This document shows positions 35,737 to 44,340 of a stretch of 64,000 nucleotides of DNA, in pieces. The notes beneath the pieces were generated by a model that had not been told where the DNA came from, searched no databases, and worked only from the letters and a program-made list of their open reading frames with translations. Within the stretch, counting starts at the first letter, position 1. Each line of letters begins with the position of its first letter. Source of the stretch: Demequina zhanjiangensis (lineage in GTDB: Bacteria; Actinomycetota; Actinomycetes; Actinomycetales; Demequinaceae); assembly GCF_030418315.1 (NCBI RefSeq), contig NZ_JAUHPV010000004.1, positions 62,001-126,000 of the forward strand, written 5' to 3'. The position numbers were made by a program, and so were the translations under genes.

Positions 35737-37236
35737 CTACGATTCAAGCCGGCCCGAGGCCGTCAGCGCCGCCCACGCCAGTGCGCGGCCCGCGACCGTG
35801 CTCAGATCGAGCCCGAGCAGCCGCTGCGCCTGCTCGATCCGGGTCCGCACCGTGTGCCTGTGCACGCCGAGCGCCCGGGCCGCGGCGTCGTGCGCGCACT
35901 CCGCCGAGACCCAAGCGGTGAGCGTCGCCATCAGCTCTGTGCCGTGAGCGCGGTCGTGGTCCGCGAGCGGCTCGAGAGTGCGCGCGCCCAGCTGGCGCGC
36001 CTCCTCGTCGCCGAGCGCCGCGAGCATCCCCAGCCGCGCCGTGTCCTCGAAGCGGACGAGCCCGGTGTGGCCGCGGGTGAGCGCGATCCGCGCCCGCGCG
36101 AGCGCATCGCCGTACTCCTCCCAGGAGTGAGCGACTGACATCCCGACCGGCTCGTCGACGGCGGCCAGCGCGATCGCGGCGCCGTCCGCCGGGCCGAGCA
36201 CGATCGCCTCGGTCGTCCAGAGCACGACGAACAGCGTGGGCTGTTGCGTGAGCGCCGTCAGAAGGCGGGGAGTGGGATGCGGGGCGATGGCAACGGCGAC
36301 CGGCGGGGACGGCAGGTAGATGCCGGCTGCGTCGGCGACGTCTCGGGCAAGGTCGCCGTCATCGCGCTCGATCGCTGCCAGGAGCCCTGCCCGAAGCACC
36401 TCACGTCCGTGCTCCAGGTCGGCCCGGCGCTCGCCCGCCGCACCCGCGATGGCCGCGGCAGTGGTGACGACGGAGCGTTCGTGCTCGTCCAGCATCATCG
36501 CGACGGCGAGCACGCCCTGGCCGCCGCCGTGCCCGAGGGTCTGCAGCGTCACGGGAGTGTCCCCGACGGTGAACGAGCCGCCCGCCGCGACCCGGCGGGC
36601 GGTGAGGCCCACGGCCTCGACCCGCACCCGCTCGGCGGCGTCGGCCCCGAGGCCGCCGGCGGGGTGCTCGTGGAGGAACCTGCCCCCAGCGTCGACCACG
36701 CCTACCCAGACGCCCAGGCGTCGCGACAGTTCCGCGATCACCGCGTCGGTGCCGCGACGGCTCAGCGCGGCCAGCGCGATGGCGCGCTGCGCGTCGAGCG
36801 CCCACGTGCGGCGGGCGTAGGCGGCGGCCGCCACGGCCTCCGCGTTCGCACGTGCCACCGCGATGAACGGAGTCTTGTACGGCACCTCCCACAGCGGGAT
36901 GCCGTGGGTTCGGCAGGCCTGCGCCAGGGGAGCGGGGATGCCGTCGCGCACCACCTCGGTGCCGAAGCCCAGCCCCAGCACCCCGCGGCGCCGCAGTCGG
37001 TCCACGTAGGCGTCGTACTCGTCGTCGGAGGCGGCGTCCGCGAACTGCGTGCCCGTGGTGAGGAGCACGAGCCCTTCGGAAAGAAACGGCGTGGGGTCCA
37101 GGAGGTCGGTGCTGTGGACCCACCGGATCTCGCGGTCGAGCGCATCGGCGGGCAGGTCGGCGGGATCGCTGGCGAGCCGCAGGTCGAGTCCGCGTCGCGC
37201 GAGCAGCGCCCTGATGGTGGGCCCGGCGGGTTCCAT
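35737..37236 (-). CDS. PucR-family transcriptional regulator
   Basis: 499 aa. N-terminal PucR domain (about 7-125; RWVHSTDLLDPTPFLSEG is typical), a central GGDEF-like or ligand-binding region, and a C-terminal HTH_30 helix-turn-helix ALGVHRHTVRTRIEQAQRLLG (about 455-480). Start ATG 37236 chosen because the PucR domain begins there. Divergent from gabT with a 91-bp shared control region carrying two TGTAC repeats; likely regulator of the GABA genes, as in other actinobacteria where PucR-type proteins control amine or purine catabolism. Confidence 0.87.
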   Translation of the reverse strand: MEPAGPTIRALLARRGLDLRLASDPADLPADALDREIRWVHSTDLLDPTPFLSEGLVLLTTGTQFADAASDDEYDAYVDRLRRRGVLGLGFGTEVVRDGIPAPLAQACRTHGIPLWEVPYKTPFIAVARANAEAVAAAAYARRTWALDAQRAIALAALSRRGTDAVIAELSRRLGVWVGVVDAGGRFLHEHPAGGLGADAAERVRVEAVGLTARRVAAGGSFTVGDTPVTLQTLGHGGGQGVLAVAMMLDEHERSVVTTAAAIAGAAGERRADLEHGREVLRAGLLAAIERDDGDLARDVADAAGIYLPSPPVAVAIAPHPTPRLLTALTQQPTLFVVLWTTEAIVLGPADGAAIALAAVDEPVGMSVAHSWEEYGDALARARIALTRGHTGLVRFEDTARLGMLAALGDEEARQLGARTLEPLADHDRAHGTELMATLTAWVSAECAHDAAARALGVHRHTVRTRIEQAQRLLGLDLSTVAGRALAWAALTASGRLES

Positions 37237-37254
37237 GGACGCAGTCTGCCACCG

Positions 37255-37281
37255 TGTACAGAGATGCGCACCACTTTGTAC
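37255..37281. promoter_or_regulatory. Paired TGTAC elements between pucR and gabT
   Basis: TGTAC at 37255-37259 and 37277-37281, 22 bp apart, same orientation (GTGTACA and TTGTACG in context). Placed upstream of the gabT -10 (TAGGCT, 37315-37320), a plausible activator site for the divergent PucR protein. A short motif, so moderate support only. Confidence 0.35.
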
Positions 37282-37327
37282 GCCGTGGCGAATGAGTCTC
37301 CCGCAACCCATGCCTAGGCTCGCCGCT

Positions 37328-38689
37328 ATGAGCACCCTTGAGGCATCCGCCGTCCCCCTCGGTGGGCCGGCCCTGGCGCAGGAGCGCCGACTCGTCACGT
37401 CCATCCCCGGTCCCCGCTCGCAGGAGCTGCTCGACCGGAAGGCGCAGGCGGTGCCCCGCGGCGTCGGCCACACCGCCCCGATCGCGGCGGTCGCCGCCGG
37501 TGGTGGCGTCGTCGTCGATGCCGACGGCAACTCGCTGATCGACCTCGGCTCCGGCATCGCCGTGACCTCCGTGGGCAACGCCCACCCTGCCGTCGTCAAG
37601 GCGGTCCAGGACCAGGTTGCGCAGTTCACCCACACCTGCTTCATGGTGTCCCCGTACGAGGGCTACGTGGCCGTCGCCGAGGCGCTCAACAGCCTCACGC
37701 CCGGCGACTTCGAGAAGCGCACCGCGCTGTTCAACTCGGGCGCCGAGGCCGTCGAGAACGCGATCAAGATCGCCCGCCACCACACCGGCCGCTCGGCCGT
37801 CGCCGCGTTCGACCACGCGTACCACGGCCGCACCACGCTCACGATGACGCTCACGGCCAAGGCGATGCCCTACAAGACCGGCTTCGGTCCCTTCGCCCCC
37901 GAGGTCTACCGCGCCCCGATGTCGTACCCCTACCGCGACGGGCTGAGCGGCAAGGCCGCCGCCGCCCGCGCCATCTCGGTGCTGGAGAAGCAGGTGGGAG
38001 GCGACCAGCTGGCCGCCGTCATCATCGAGCCGATCCAGGGCGAAGGCGGCTTCATCGTCCCGGCCGACGGCTTCCTGCCCACCATCCAGGCATGGGCCAA
38101 CGAGAAGGGCATCGTCGTCATCGCCGACGAGGTCCAGAGCGGATTCGCCCGCACCGGCACGATGTTCGCCTCCGAGCATTTCGGCTTCATGCCCGACCTG
38201 GTCACCACCGCCAAGGGCATCGCCGGCGGCATGCCCCTCGCGGCCGTCACCGGCCGCGCCGAGATCATGGACTCCGCCCACCCCGGCGGCCTCGGCGGCA
38301 CCTACGGCGGCAACCCCGTCGCCTGCGCCGCCGCGCTCGCGACCATCGAGGTCTTCGAGACCGAGAACCTCTCCGCGCGGGCTGCCGCACTCGGCGCCCT
38401 CATGCGCGACCGCCTCGAAGCGCTCCAGTCCAGCGACCCCCGCGTCGGCGAGGTTCGCGGGCTCGGCGCCATGATGGCCATCGAGCTCGTCGAGCCGACC
38501 ACCGGAGAGCCCGCCCCCGCCGTCGCCGGCGCTGTCGCCAAGGCGGCCATCGCTCAGGGCGTCATCGTGCTCACGTGCGGCACCTACGGCAACGTGCTCC
38601 GCTTCCTGCCGCCGCTGTCCATCTCCGACGAGCTGCTCGTCGAAGGCCTCACCGTCGTCGGCAAGGCCCTCGCGGAGGTGCAGGCATGA
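37328..38689 (+). CDS. gabT: 4-aminobutyrate aminotransferase
   Basis: 453-aa class III aminotransferase. PLP lysine in TTAKGIAGGMPLAA (Lys296), FNSGAEAVENAIKIAR and IEPIQGEGGFIVP are GabT signatures. Converts GABA and 2-oxoglutarate to succinate semialdehyde and glutamate. No Shine-Dalgarno; TAGGCT ends 7 bases before the ATG, so the transcript is probably leaderless. Its stop overlaps the start of the semialdehyde dehydrogenase gene, matching the pathway order. Confidence 0.93.
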   Translation: MSTLEASAVPLGGPALAQERRLVTSIPGPRSQELLDRKAQAVPRGVGHTAPIAAVAAGGGVVVDADGNSLIDLGSGIAVTSVGNAHPAVVKAVQDQVAQFTHTCFMVSPYEGYVAVAEALNSLTPGDFEKRTALFNSGAEAVENAIKIARHHTGRSAVAAFDHAYHGRTTLTMTLTAKAMPYKTGFGPFAPEVYRAPMSYPYRDGLSGKAAAARAISVLEKQVGGDQLAAVIIEPIQGEGGFIVPADGFLPTIQAWANEKGIVVIADEVQSGFARTGTMFASEHFGFMPDLVTTAKGIAGGMPLAAVTGRAEIMDSAHPGGLGGTYGGNPVACAAALATIEVFETENLSARAAALGALMRDRLEALQSSDPRVGEVRGLGAMMAIELVEPTTGEPAPAVAGAVAKAAIAQGVIVLTCGTYGNVLRFLPPLSISDELLVEGLTVVGKALAEVQA

Positions 38690-40149
38690 GCGCCACCGAG
38701 AAGGCAGTCCTGGACGCCGTCCCCACCGGCCTGTTCCTCGGCGGCGAGTGGGTCGCCTCCTCCACCGGAGCGACGTTCGAGGTTCGCGACCCGGCCACCG
38801 GTGACGTGCTCACCTCCGTGGCCGACGCGAGCCCCGAGGACGGCGTCCGCGCGCTCGACGCCGCTGCCGCCGCTCAGGACGAGTGGGCCGCCACCGCGCC
38901 CCGAGTCCGCGCCGAGATCCTCCGCAAGGCGTTCGACCTGGTGCAGGAGCGCAAGGAGGAGCTCGCGCTGCTCATGACGCTCGAGATGGGCAAGCCGCTG
39001 GCCGAGGCCAGGGGGGAGGTCGCCTACGGCGGCGAGTTCCTCCGCTGGTTCTCCGAGGAGGCCGTCCGCATCTCCGGCCGCTACGGGCTCAACCCCGAGG
39101 GCACCGGCCGCATGGTCGTCTCCCAGCGCCCCGTCGGCCCCAGCTACCTCATCACCCCGTGGAACTTCCCGCTCGCGATGGCGACCCGCAAGATCGCGCC
39201 GGCGCTCGCCGCCGGCTGCACCGTCGTGGTCAAGCCCGCAGCCCTGACCCCGCTCACCACGCTCGCGATGGTGGGCATCCTCGAGGAGGCCGGCGTCCCC
39301 GCGGGCGTGGTCAACGTCATCACGACCACCAGCTCGCGCGGCGTCACCGAGCCCCTGCTCGCAGACCCGCGCCTCAAGAAGCTGTCCTTCACCGGCTCCA
39401 CCGAGGTGGGCCAGGGGCTCATCCGTCAGGCCGCCGACCGCGTCCTCCGCGTCTCCATGGAGCTGGGCGGCAACGCGCCGTTCGTCGTCTTCGAGGACGC
39501 CGACCTGGACAAGGCCGTCGAGGGTGCCCTCATGGCCAAGTTCCGCAACATCGGCCAGGCCTGCACCGCCGCCAACCGCTTCATCGTCCACAAGGACGTC
39601 GCCGACGAGTTCGCCGCGAAGGTCACCGAGCGCGTCACCGCGATGCGCATCGGCCGCGGCACCGAGGACGGCGTCACCATCGGCCCGCTCATCGACGACC
39701 GCGCCGTCGAGTCCTCGCTCGCCCTCGTGGCCGACGCCGTGGACCGCGGCGCGACGGTCACCACCGGCGGCGCCGCGATCGACGGCCCCGGCAGCTTCCT
39801 CGCGCCCACCGTCCTGACCGACGTGAAGGCAGGCAGCGAGATTCTCCGCGAGGAGATCTTCGGCCCCGTGCTCGCCATCGCGACGTTCGAGGCCGAGGAC
39901 GAGGCTGTCGCGCTCGCTAACGCCACCGACTACGGGCTCGTGTCCTACGTCTTCACCGAGGACCTGGCCCGCGGCCACCGCATGATCGACCGGCTCGACA
40001 CGGGGATGATGGGCCTCAACGCAGGCGTCGTCTCCAACGCGGCTGCGCCGTTCGGCGGCGTCAAGCTCTCGGGCCTGGGTCGCGAAGGCGGCCTCGAAGG
40101 CATCCACGAGTACCTGTCCACGAAGTACACGCTGATCCCGGTCAGCTGA
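38686..40149 (+). CDS. gabD: Succinate-semialdehyde dehydrogenase
   Basis: 487-aa aldehyde dehydrogenase of the GabD group. Catalytic Cys293 in NIGQACTAANRF, general base Glu in MELGGNAPFVVF, and cofactor motif FTGSTEVGQGL. Oxidises succinate semialdehyde from GabT to succinate with NAD(P)+. ATGA overlap with gabT. Confidence 0.93.
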   Translation: MSATEKAVLDAVPTGLFLGGEWVASSTGATFEVRDPATGDVLTSVADASPEDGVRALDAAAAAQDEWAATAPRVRAEILRKAFDLVQERKEELALLMTLEMGKPLAEARGEVAYGGEFLRWFSEEAVRISGRYGLNPEGTGRMVVSQRPVGPSYLITPWNFPLAMATRKIAPALAAGCTVVVKPAALTPLTTLAMVGILEEAGVPAGVVNVITTTSSRGVTEPLLADPRLKKLSFTGSTEVGQGLIRQAADRVLRVSMELGGNAPFVVFEDADLDKAVEGALMAKFRNIGQACTAANRFIVHKDVADEFAAKVTERVTAMRIGRGTEDGVTIGPLIDDRAVESSLALVADAVDRGATVTTGGAAIDGPGSFLAPTVLTDVKAGSEILREEIFGPVLAIATFEAEDEAVALANATDYGLVSYVFTEDLARGHRMIDRLDTGMMGLNAGVVSNAAAPFGGVKLSGLGREGGLEGIHEYLSTKYTLIPVS

Positions 40150-40179
40150 CCGCAGCACCACCACCAAAAGAGGAGAAGC

Positions 40180-41547
40180 ATGACCGCCTACGCCGTCGTC
40201 AACCCCGCCACCGGGGAGACGCTCGCCACGTACCCGACCATGACCGACGCCGAGGTGGAGGAGGCGCTCGCCAAGGCCGAGGGCGCCTACCGCGGCTGGT
40301 CCCGCAACTCGACGCCCGCCGAGCGCGCCGCACTGATCCGCAAGGTCGCGGAGCTCCACCGTGAGCGCCGCGACGAGCTCGCCGCGATCATCGTGCGCGA
40401 GATGGGCAAGCCGCTGTCCCACGCCTACGGCGAGGTGGACTTCGCGGCAGACATCACCGAGTACTACGCCGACCAGATCGACAAGATCACCGGCGACACC
40501 CCGCTCGACATCCTGGGCGAGGGCACCGCCGTGGTGCGTCGCGCCCCGATCGGCGTGCTGCTCGGCATCATGCCGTGGAACTTCCCCTACTACCAGGTCG
40601 CTCGCTTCGCCGCGCCGAACATTGCGGTGGGCAACACGATCATCCTCAAGCACGCGCCGCAGTGCCCCGAGTCCGCCGCCGCGATCGAGCAGATGTACCT
40701 GGACGCCGGCTTCCCCGAGGGCGCCTACGTGAACGTGTACGCCACGAACGAGCAGGCTGCGGACTTCATCGCCGACCCGCGCGTCCAGGGCGTCTCCGTC
40801 ACCGGCTCGGAGCGTGCGGGCTCGGCCGTCGCTGCGCTCGCGGGCAAGCACCTCAAGAAGGTCGCGCTCGAGCTGGGAGGCTCGGACCCGTTCATCGTGA
40901 TGTCCACCGACGACATGGACGCCGTGGTCGCCGGAGCGCTCGAGGCGCGCATGGACAACTCCGGTCAGTCCTGCAACGCCCCCAAGCGCTTCATCATCAT
41001 CGACTCGCTGTACGAGGAGTTCGCGGAGAAGTTCACCGCGGCCGTCGCGGGCACCGTCGCCGGCGACCCGTTCGCCGAGGGGTCGGACATCGGCCCGCTG
41101 TCCTCTCTGCTCGCCGCGGAGCGCCTCCAGGCGCAGGTGGACCGCGCGGTGGAGCAGGGGGCGACGCTGGTGACGGGCGGCGTGCGCACGGGCGCCTTCT
41201 ACTCGCCGACGGTCCTGGCCGACGTCACGAAGGACATGGACGTCTACAAGGAGGAGCTCTTCGGCCCCGCGTCGACGCTGTACAAGGTGTCGTCGGAGGA
41301 AGAGGCCCTCGAGCTCGCGAACGACACCGGCTACGGCCTCGGCTCGTACGTGTACACGACCGACCCGGAGCAGGCCGACCGTATGGCGAACGGAATCGAC
41401 GCGGGCATGGTCTACGTCAACTGCGTCCTGGCGGACAGCCCCGAGCTTCCGTTCGGCGGCGTGAAGCGGTCCGGCACCTCGCGTGAGATGGGCCTGCTCG
41501 CGGCCGACGAGTTCGTCAACAAGAAGCTCGTGCGCGTCGCGCCGTAG
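40180..41547 (+). CDS. Second succinate-semialdehyde-type aldehyde dehydrogenase (Sad-like)
   Basis: 455-aa aldehyde dehydrogenase, shorter than GabD and of the Sad/GabD2 type. Catalytic Cys265 in NSGQSCNAPKRF; Glu in LELGGSDPFIVM; PWNFPYYQVARF is typical of this subgroup. RBS AGAGGAGAAGC directly before the ATG. Two semialdehyde dehydrogenases in tandem suggest different cofactors (NADP versus NAD) or substrates such as other omega-amino aldehydes. Confidence 0.88.
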   Translation: MTAYAVVNPATGETLATYPTMTDAEVEEALAKAEGAYRGWSRNSTPAERAALIRKVAELHRERRDELAAIIVREMGKPLSHAYGEVDFAADITEYYADQIDKITGDTPLDILGEGTAVVRRAPIGVLLGIMPWNFPYYQVARFAAPNIAVGNTIILKHAPQCPESAAAIEQMYLDAGFPEGAYVNVYATNEQAADFIADPRVQGVSVTGSERAGSAVAALAGKHLKKVALELGGSDPFIVMSTDDMDAVVAGALEARMDNSGQSCNAPKRFIIIDSLYEEFAEKFTAAVAGTVAGDPFAEGSDIGPLSSLLAAERLQAQVDRAVEQGATLVTGGVRTGAFYSPTVLADVTKDMDVYKEELFGPASTLYKVSSEEEALELANDTGYGLGSYVYTTDPEQADRMANGIDAGMVYVNCVLADSPELPFGGVKRSGTSREMGLLAADEFVNKKLVRVAP

Positions 41548-41568
41548 CGTGCGCGGCGGCGCGGACGG

Positions 41569-41599
41569 TTGACGCAACATATACCCCCTGGGGTATAGT
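41569..41599 (+). promoter_or_regulatory. Rhodanese promoter with embedded CsoR/CstR-like operator
   Basis: TTGACG (41569-41574), 19-bp spacer, TATAGT (41594-41599). The near-perfect palindrome TATACCCCCTGGGGTATA (41580-41597) fills the spacer and overlaps the -10. This form, TATACCCC..GGGGTATA, is the type bound by CsoR-family repressors (Cu(I)-sensing CsoR, persulfide-sensing CstR). Position predicts direct repression. Confidence 0.75.
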
Positions 41600-41606
41600 T
41601 TCCGTC

Positions 41607-42038
41607 ATGAAGAAGCACATCGTCCGCGCCGCCTTCGCCGGCGCCCTGCTGACCCTGGCCGTTCCCGCGCTCACCGCCTGCTCGTCCGACGACGCTGCCG
41701 TGGTGGAGCCCGCCGACGTCGTCTTCGACGCGTCGCACGTCGACTCCTCGATGTTCGCCGCCGCCACCGAGGTGGACGGCGTCACGATCATCGACGTCCG
41801 CACGCCTGCCGAGTTCGCCGAGGGCCACCTGCCTGGCGCGGTCAACATCGACGTGAGCGCCGCGACGTTCGCGGACGAGATCGCGCAGCTCGACCCCGAC
41901 GCCGACTACGCCGTGTACTGCCGCTCGGGCAACCGCTCACGCGCAGCGATCGAGACCATGCAGGGCGCAGGCTTCGCCGCGCTGATCGGCCTCGAGGGCG
42001 GCATCGGCGCGTGGGGCGGCGAGGTCGTCACCGGCTGA
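41607..42038 (+). CDS. Rhodanese-domain lipoprotein
   Basis: 143 aa. Lipoprotein signal peptide with lipobox LTAC (Cys about 25) then a single rhodanese domain: TIIDVRTPAEFAEGHLPGA and active-site loop YCRSGNRSRA with Cys105. The loop length matches sulfur-transferring rhodaneses. Anchored outside the membrane, it may handle sulfane sulfur or thiosulfate. Promoter contains a CsoR/CstR-like operator, consistent with persulfide stress control. Confidence 0.9.
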   Translation: MKKHIVRAAFAGALLTLAVPALTACSSDDAAVVEPADVVFDASHVDSSMFAAATEVDGVTIIDVRTPAEFAEGHLPGAVNIDVSAATFADEIAQLDPDADYAVYCRSGNRSRAAIETMQGAGFAALIGLEGGIGAWGGEVVTG

Positions 42039-42056
42039 CCCCCACCACCCTCTGTA

Positions 42057-42096
42057 CGCCCCGGCCTGCTCCCTCCCCTTCCCGCAGGCCGGGGCG
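42057..42096 (+). terminator. Terminator after rhodanese gene
   Basis: Perfect 13-bp stem CGCCCCGGCCTGC (42057-42069) / GCAGGCCGGGGCG (42084-42096), loop of 14 pyrimidine-rich bases. Could also end the convergent small gene. Confidence 0.7.
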
Positions 42097-42120
42097 GACT
42101 GCTTTCAGGCTTCGGCGGCT

Positions 42121-42408
42121 TCAGACGCTGCGGTCGCTCCATCGCGGGTCCCACGCGCCATCCGCCTTCAGCTCGTCGCGGAGGCGCCGGAAGTGCTCGC
42201 GTCCGTGCGTGCGCTTCTGCTGCCGGATCCAGCGGTCGAACTCGCGGAAGTCGCGCTCGGGGTTGAAGGCGAAGCGGTCGTCGGCCTGAATCATCCACGA
42301 GCGCTGCTCGAAGCCGCGCTCCCAGCGTCGGTCCTCGCGCCGCTCGCGCCGCTCCTCGTGGTGCACCGCGATCACGTCGCGCCATTCGGCGAGCATGCCC
42401 TGTCGCAT
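42121..42408 (-). CDS. Small charged protein, unknown
   Basis: 95 aa, strongly charged and rich in Arg, Asp and Trp (WRDVIAVHHEERRERREDRR), predicted helical and soluble. AAGGGGG lies before the ATG at 42408. No known family; composition suggests nucleic-acid or protein binding, but that is a guess. Chosen over the longer overlapping frame because its composition is natural. Confidence 0.55.
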   Translation of the reverse strand: MRQGMLAEWRDVIAVHHEERRERREDRRWERGFEQRSWMIQADDRFAFNPERDFREFDRWIRQQKRTHGREHFRRLRDELKADGAWDPRWSDRSV

Positions 42409-42716
42409 CAGAAGCCCCCTTCATCTGTTGCTGCGCCGCCGCCCCCCGGCGAGCGAACGCCCTGTCTCCCGCCGTGTGAGCGTGGCGCCCACGAATTGGT
42501 ACGGGAAACGCTGATATTTCACACCTGATGCAGCGTTGTCAAGGGATTTCGGCCTGCGACACGCGGTGTCTCCTTCGACTGTGGCGTCGAGGGGCCAGAA
42601 TCCGGACCAAGGTCCCTGCGTTCTCACTCCCGGAACCAGGAATATGGGGCTCAGCGGAGCAACGATGCTCGAGCGTCCCCCGTTCGCGGCGCGTTGCTCC
42701 CGAAGGGAGAACAACG
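42409..42716. other. Regulatory region upstream of the OFA transporter
   Basis: 308 bases without a supported gene. Contains the AAGGTCCC-type activator site (42603-42616), a putative -10 AATATG (42641-42646) and GAAGGGAGA as ribosome binding site before the start at 42717. The start of the minus-strand small gene is at its left edge. Confidence 0.55.
42603..42616 (+). promoter_or_regulatory. DosR-like activator site of the OFA transporter gene
   Basis: CGGACCAAGGTCCC; inner GGACC-AA-GGTCC is a perfect inverted repeat. Its centre is 31.5 bp before the putative -10 AATATG, the same geometry as at pflB and adhE. Confidence 0.6.
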
Positions 42717-44105
42717 ATGTCCATCCTTGACCGCGAACGCACCGTCGCCCCGCCCGGCTACAACCGCTGGCTCGTGCCCCCGGCAGCGCTCGCCGTCCAC
42801 CTGAGCATCGGCCAGGTGTACGCCTACTCCGTCCTCAAGGACGCGCTCCGAGACCGCTTCGACGCCTCGCACACGCAGGTCGGGATCATCTTCTCGATCT
42901 CGATCGTGATGCTCGGCCTCTCCGCCGCGTTCGGCGGCCGCTGGATGGAGCGCAACGGCCCGCGCAAGACCATGGTGATCTCCGCGGCGGCCTGGTCGAG
43001 CGGCTTCGCGATCGCCGCGCTGGGCGTCTCGATGGATCAGCTCTGGGTCGTCTACCTGGGCTACGGCTTCATCGGAGGCATCGGCCTCGGGCTCGGCTAC
43101 ATCTCGCCCGTGTCGACGCTGATCAAGTGGTTCCCGGACCGTCCCGGCCTGGCCACGGGCCTGGCGATCATGGGCTTCGGTGGCGGCGCGATGCTCGCAG
43201 CCCCGCTCACCCAGTACATGCTCAGCTCCTACTCCGCGACCGAGGCCGACTCGCTGGTTCCGACCTTCCTCACCCTGGGTGCCATGTACGGATGCCTGAT
43301 GCTGCTGGGCGCCGCCGTCGTCCGCGTGCCTCCCAAGGGCTACGTCCCTGAGGGGTGGGTGCCGTCCGAGCACGTCTCGAAGGTGTCGAGCGGCGGCCAG
43401 GTGAGCGCGAAGAACGCGATCAAGACGTTCCCGTTCTGGATGCTGTGGCTCGTGCTGTTCACGAACGTCACCGCCGGCATCGGCATCCTCGAGAACGCCA
43501 AGCCGATGATCGAGGACTACTTCCCGGCCGTGTCCGCGGCGGCCGCCGCAGGATTCGTCGGGCTGCTGTCCCTGGCCAACATGGGCGGCCGCATCGGCTG
43601 GTCGAGCTTCTCCGACGTGATCGGGCGCAAGGCCACGTACATCATGTACCTGGGCGTCGGCGCCGTCGCCTACACCTCCGTCGCGCTCTTCGGCCCGGCG
43701 AACCTGGTGCTGTTCGTGCTGCTCGTGGTGCTGATCATCTCGTTCTACGGCGGAGGCTTCGCCACGATCCCGGCCTACCTCAAGGACGTGTTCGGCGAGT
43801 TCGAGGTAGGTGCCATCCACGGTCGGCTGCTCACCGCATGGTCGGCCGCCGGTGTGGCGGGCCCGCTCATCATCAACGGCCTGCTCGACCTGCTCGAGGG
43901 CCAGGGGCTCAGCGGCGCCGACCTCTACCGCCCCTCGATGCTCGTGATGGTCGGCATCCTCCTGGTCGGCTTCGTCGCCAACCTCCTGGTGCGTCCGGTC
44001 AGCCAGAAGTGGCACGAGGCCGACGACGCGGTGCCTGACCACGAGCTCCACCACACCGCAGACAGCGACGCGCCCGCATTCGCGGCCGCGGGGAAGGAGT
44101 CCTGA
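42717..44105 (+). CDS. OFA-family MFS transporter (oxalate/formate antiporter-like)
   Basis: 462-aa major facilitator with 12 predicted helices. GQVYAYSVLKDALRDRF near the first helix and GFGGGAMLAAPLTQ in the middle fit the oxalate/formate antiporter (OFA) group. Start ATG 42717 has GAAGGGAGA upstream; the upstream frame extension is spurious. Shares a putative anaerobic activator site with pflB and adhE, so export or exchange of formate or another fermentation acid is likely. Followed by a 43-aa partner gene after 3 bp. Confidence 0.85.
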   Translation: MSILDRERTVAPPGYNRWLVPPAALAVHLSIGQVYAYSVLKDALRDRFDASHTQVGIIFSISIVMLGLSAAFGGRWMERNGPRKTMVISAAAWSSGFAIAALGVSMDQLWVVYLGYGFIGGIGLGLGYISPVSTLIKWFPDRPGLATGLAIMGFGGGAMLAAPLTQYMLSSYSATEADSLVPTFLTLGAMYGCLMLLGAAVVRVPPKGYVPEGWVPSEHVSKVSSGGQVSAKNAIKTFPFWMLWLVLFTNVTAGIGILENAKPMIEDYFPAVSAAAAAGFVGLLSLANMGGRIGWSSFSDVIGRKATYIMYLGVGAVAYTSVALFGPANLVLFVLLVVLIISFYGGGFATIPAYLKDVFGEFEVGAIHGRLLTAWSAAGVAGPLIINGLLDLLEGQGLSGADLYRPSMLVMVGILLVGFVANLLVRPVSQKWHEADDAVPDHELHHTADSDAPAFAAAGKES

Positions 44106-44108
44106 GCC

Positions 44109-44240
44109 ATGGCTGACAAGAGCAGTTCCACCAGCGGGTCCAACCCGCTCGCCTATGTGCTGTGGGCGCTGGTCGTCTCCGGCCTCGTCTACGGCGTCAG
44201 CATGACCGCGATCCGCGCCGCGGCGCTGTTCACGGGCTGA
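44109..44240 (+). CDS. MFS transporter small subunit
   Basis: 43 aa, one membrane helix (PLAYVLWALVVSGLVYGVSM) with a Ser-rich N-terminus. It starts 3 bp after the stop of the OFA transporter. Very small single-helix proteins annotated as MFS small subunit are typically found next to OFA transporters, and this fits in size and position. Too short for automatic gene callers. Confidence 0.75.
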   Translation: MADKSSSTSGSNPLAYVLWALVVSGLVYGVSMTAIRAAALFTG

Positions 44241-44253
44241 CAGTTCGCCTTCG

Positions 44254-44287
44254 CTGATGCCCTGGCCCTGAGCGGTCAGGGCATCAG
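44254..44287. terminator. Terminator after MFS small subunit
   Basis: Perfect 11-bp stem CTGATGCCCTG (44254-44264) / CAGGGCATCAG (44277-44287), 12-base loop, between convergent genes. Confidence 0.75.
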
Positions 44288-44340
44288 TGCGTCTGGGCCC
44301 GCTCGGCTTCAGCGGGACGGGCCGACGCTCCGCCCGAGGA

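Noticed and set aside
41906-42424. 172-aa minus-strand frame overlapping the rhodanese gene
   Set aside because: The 95-aa frame at 42121-42408 in another phase has natural composition and a ribosome binding site; this one would overlap the rhodanese gene.
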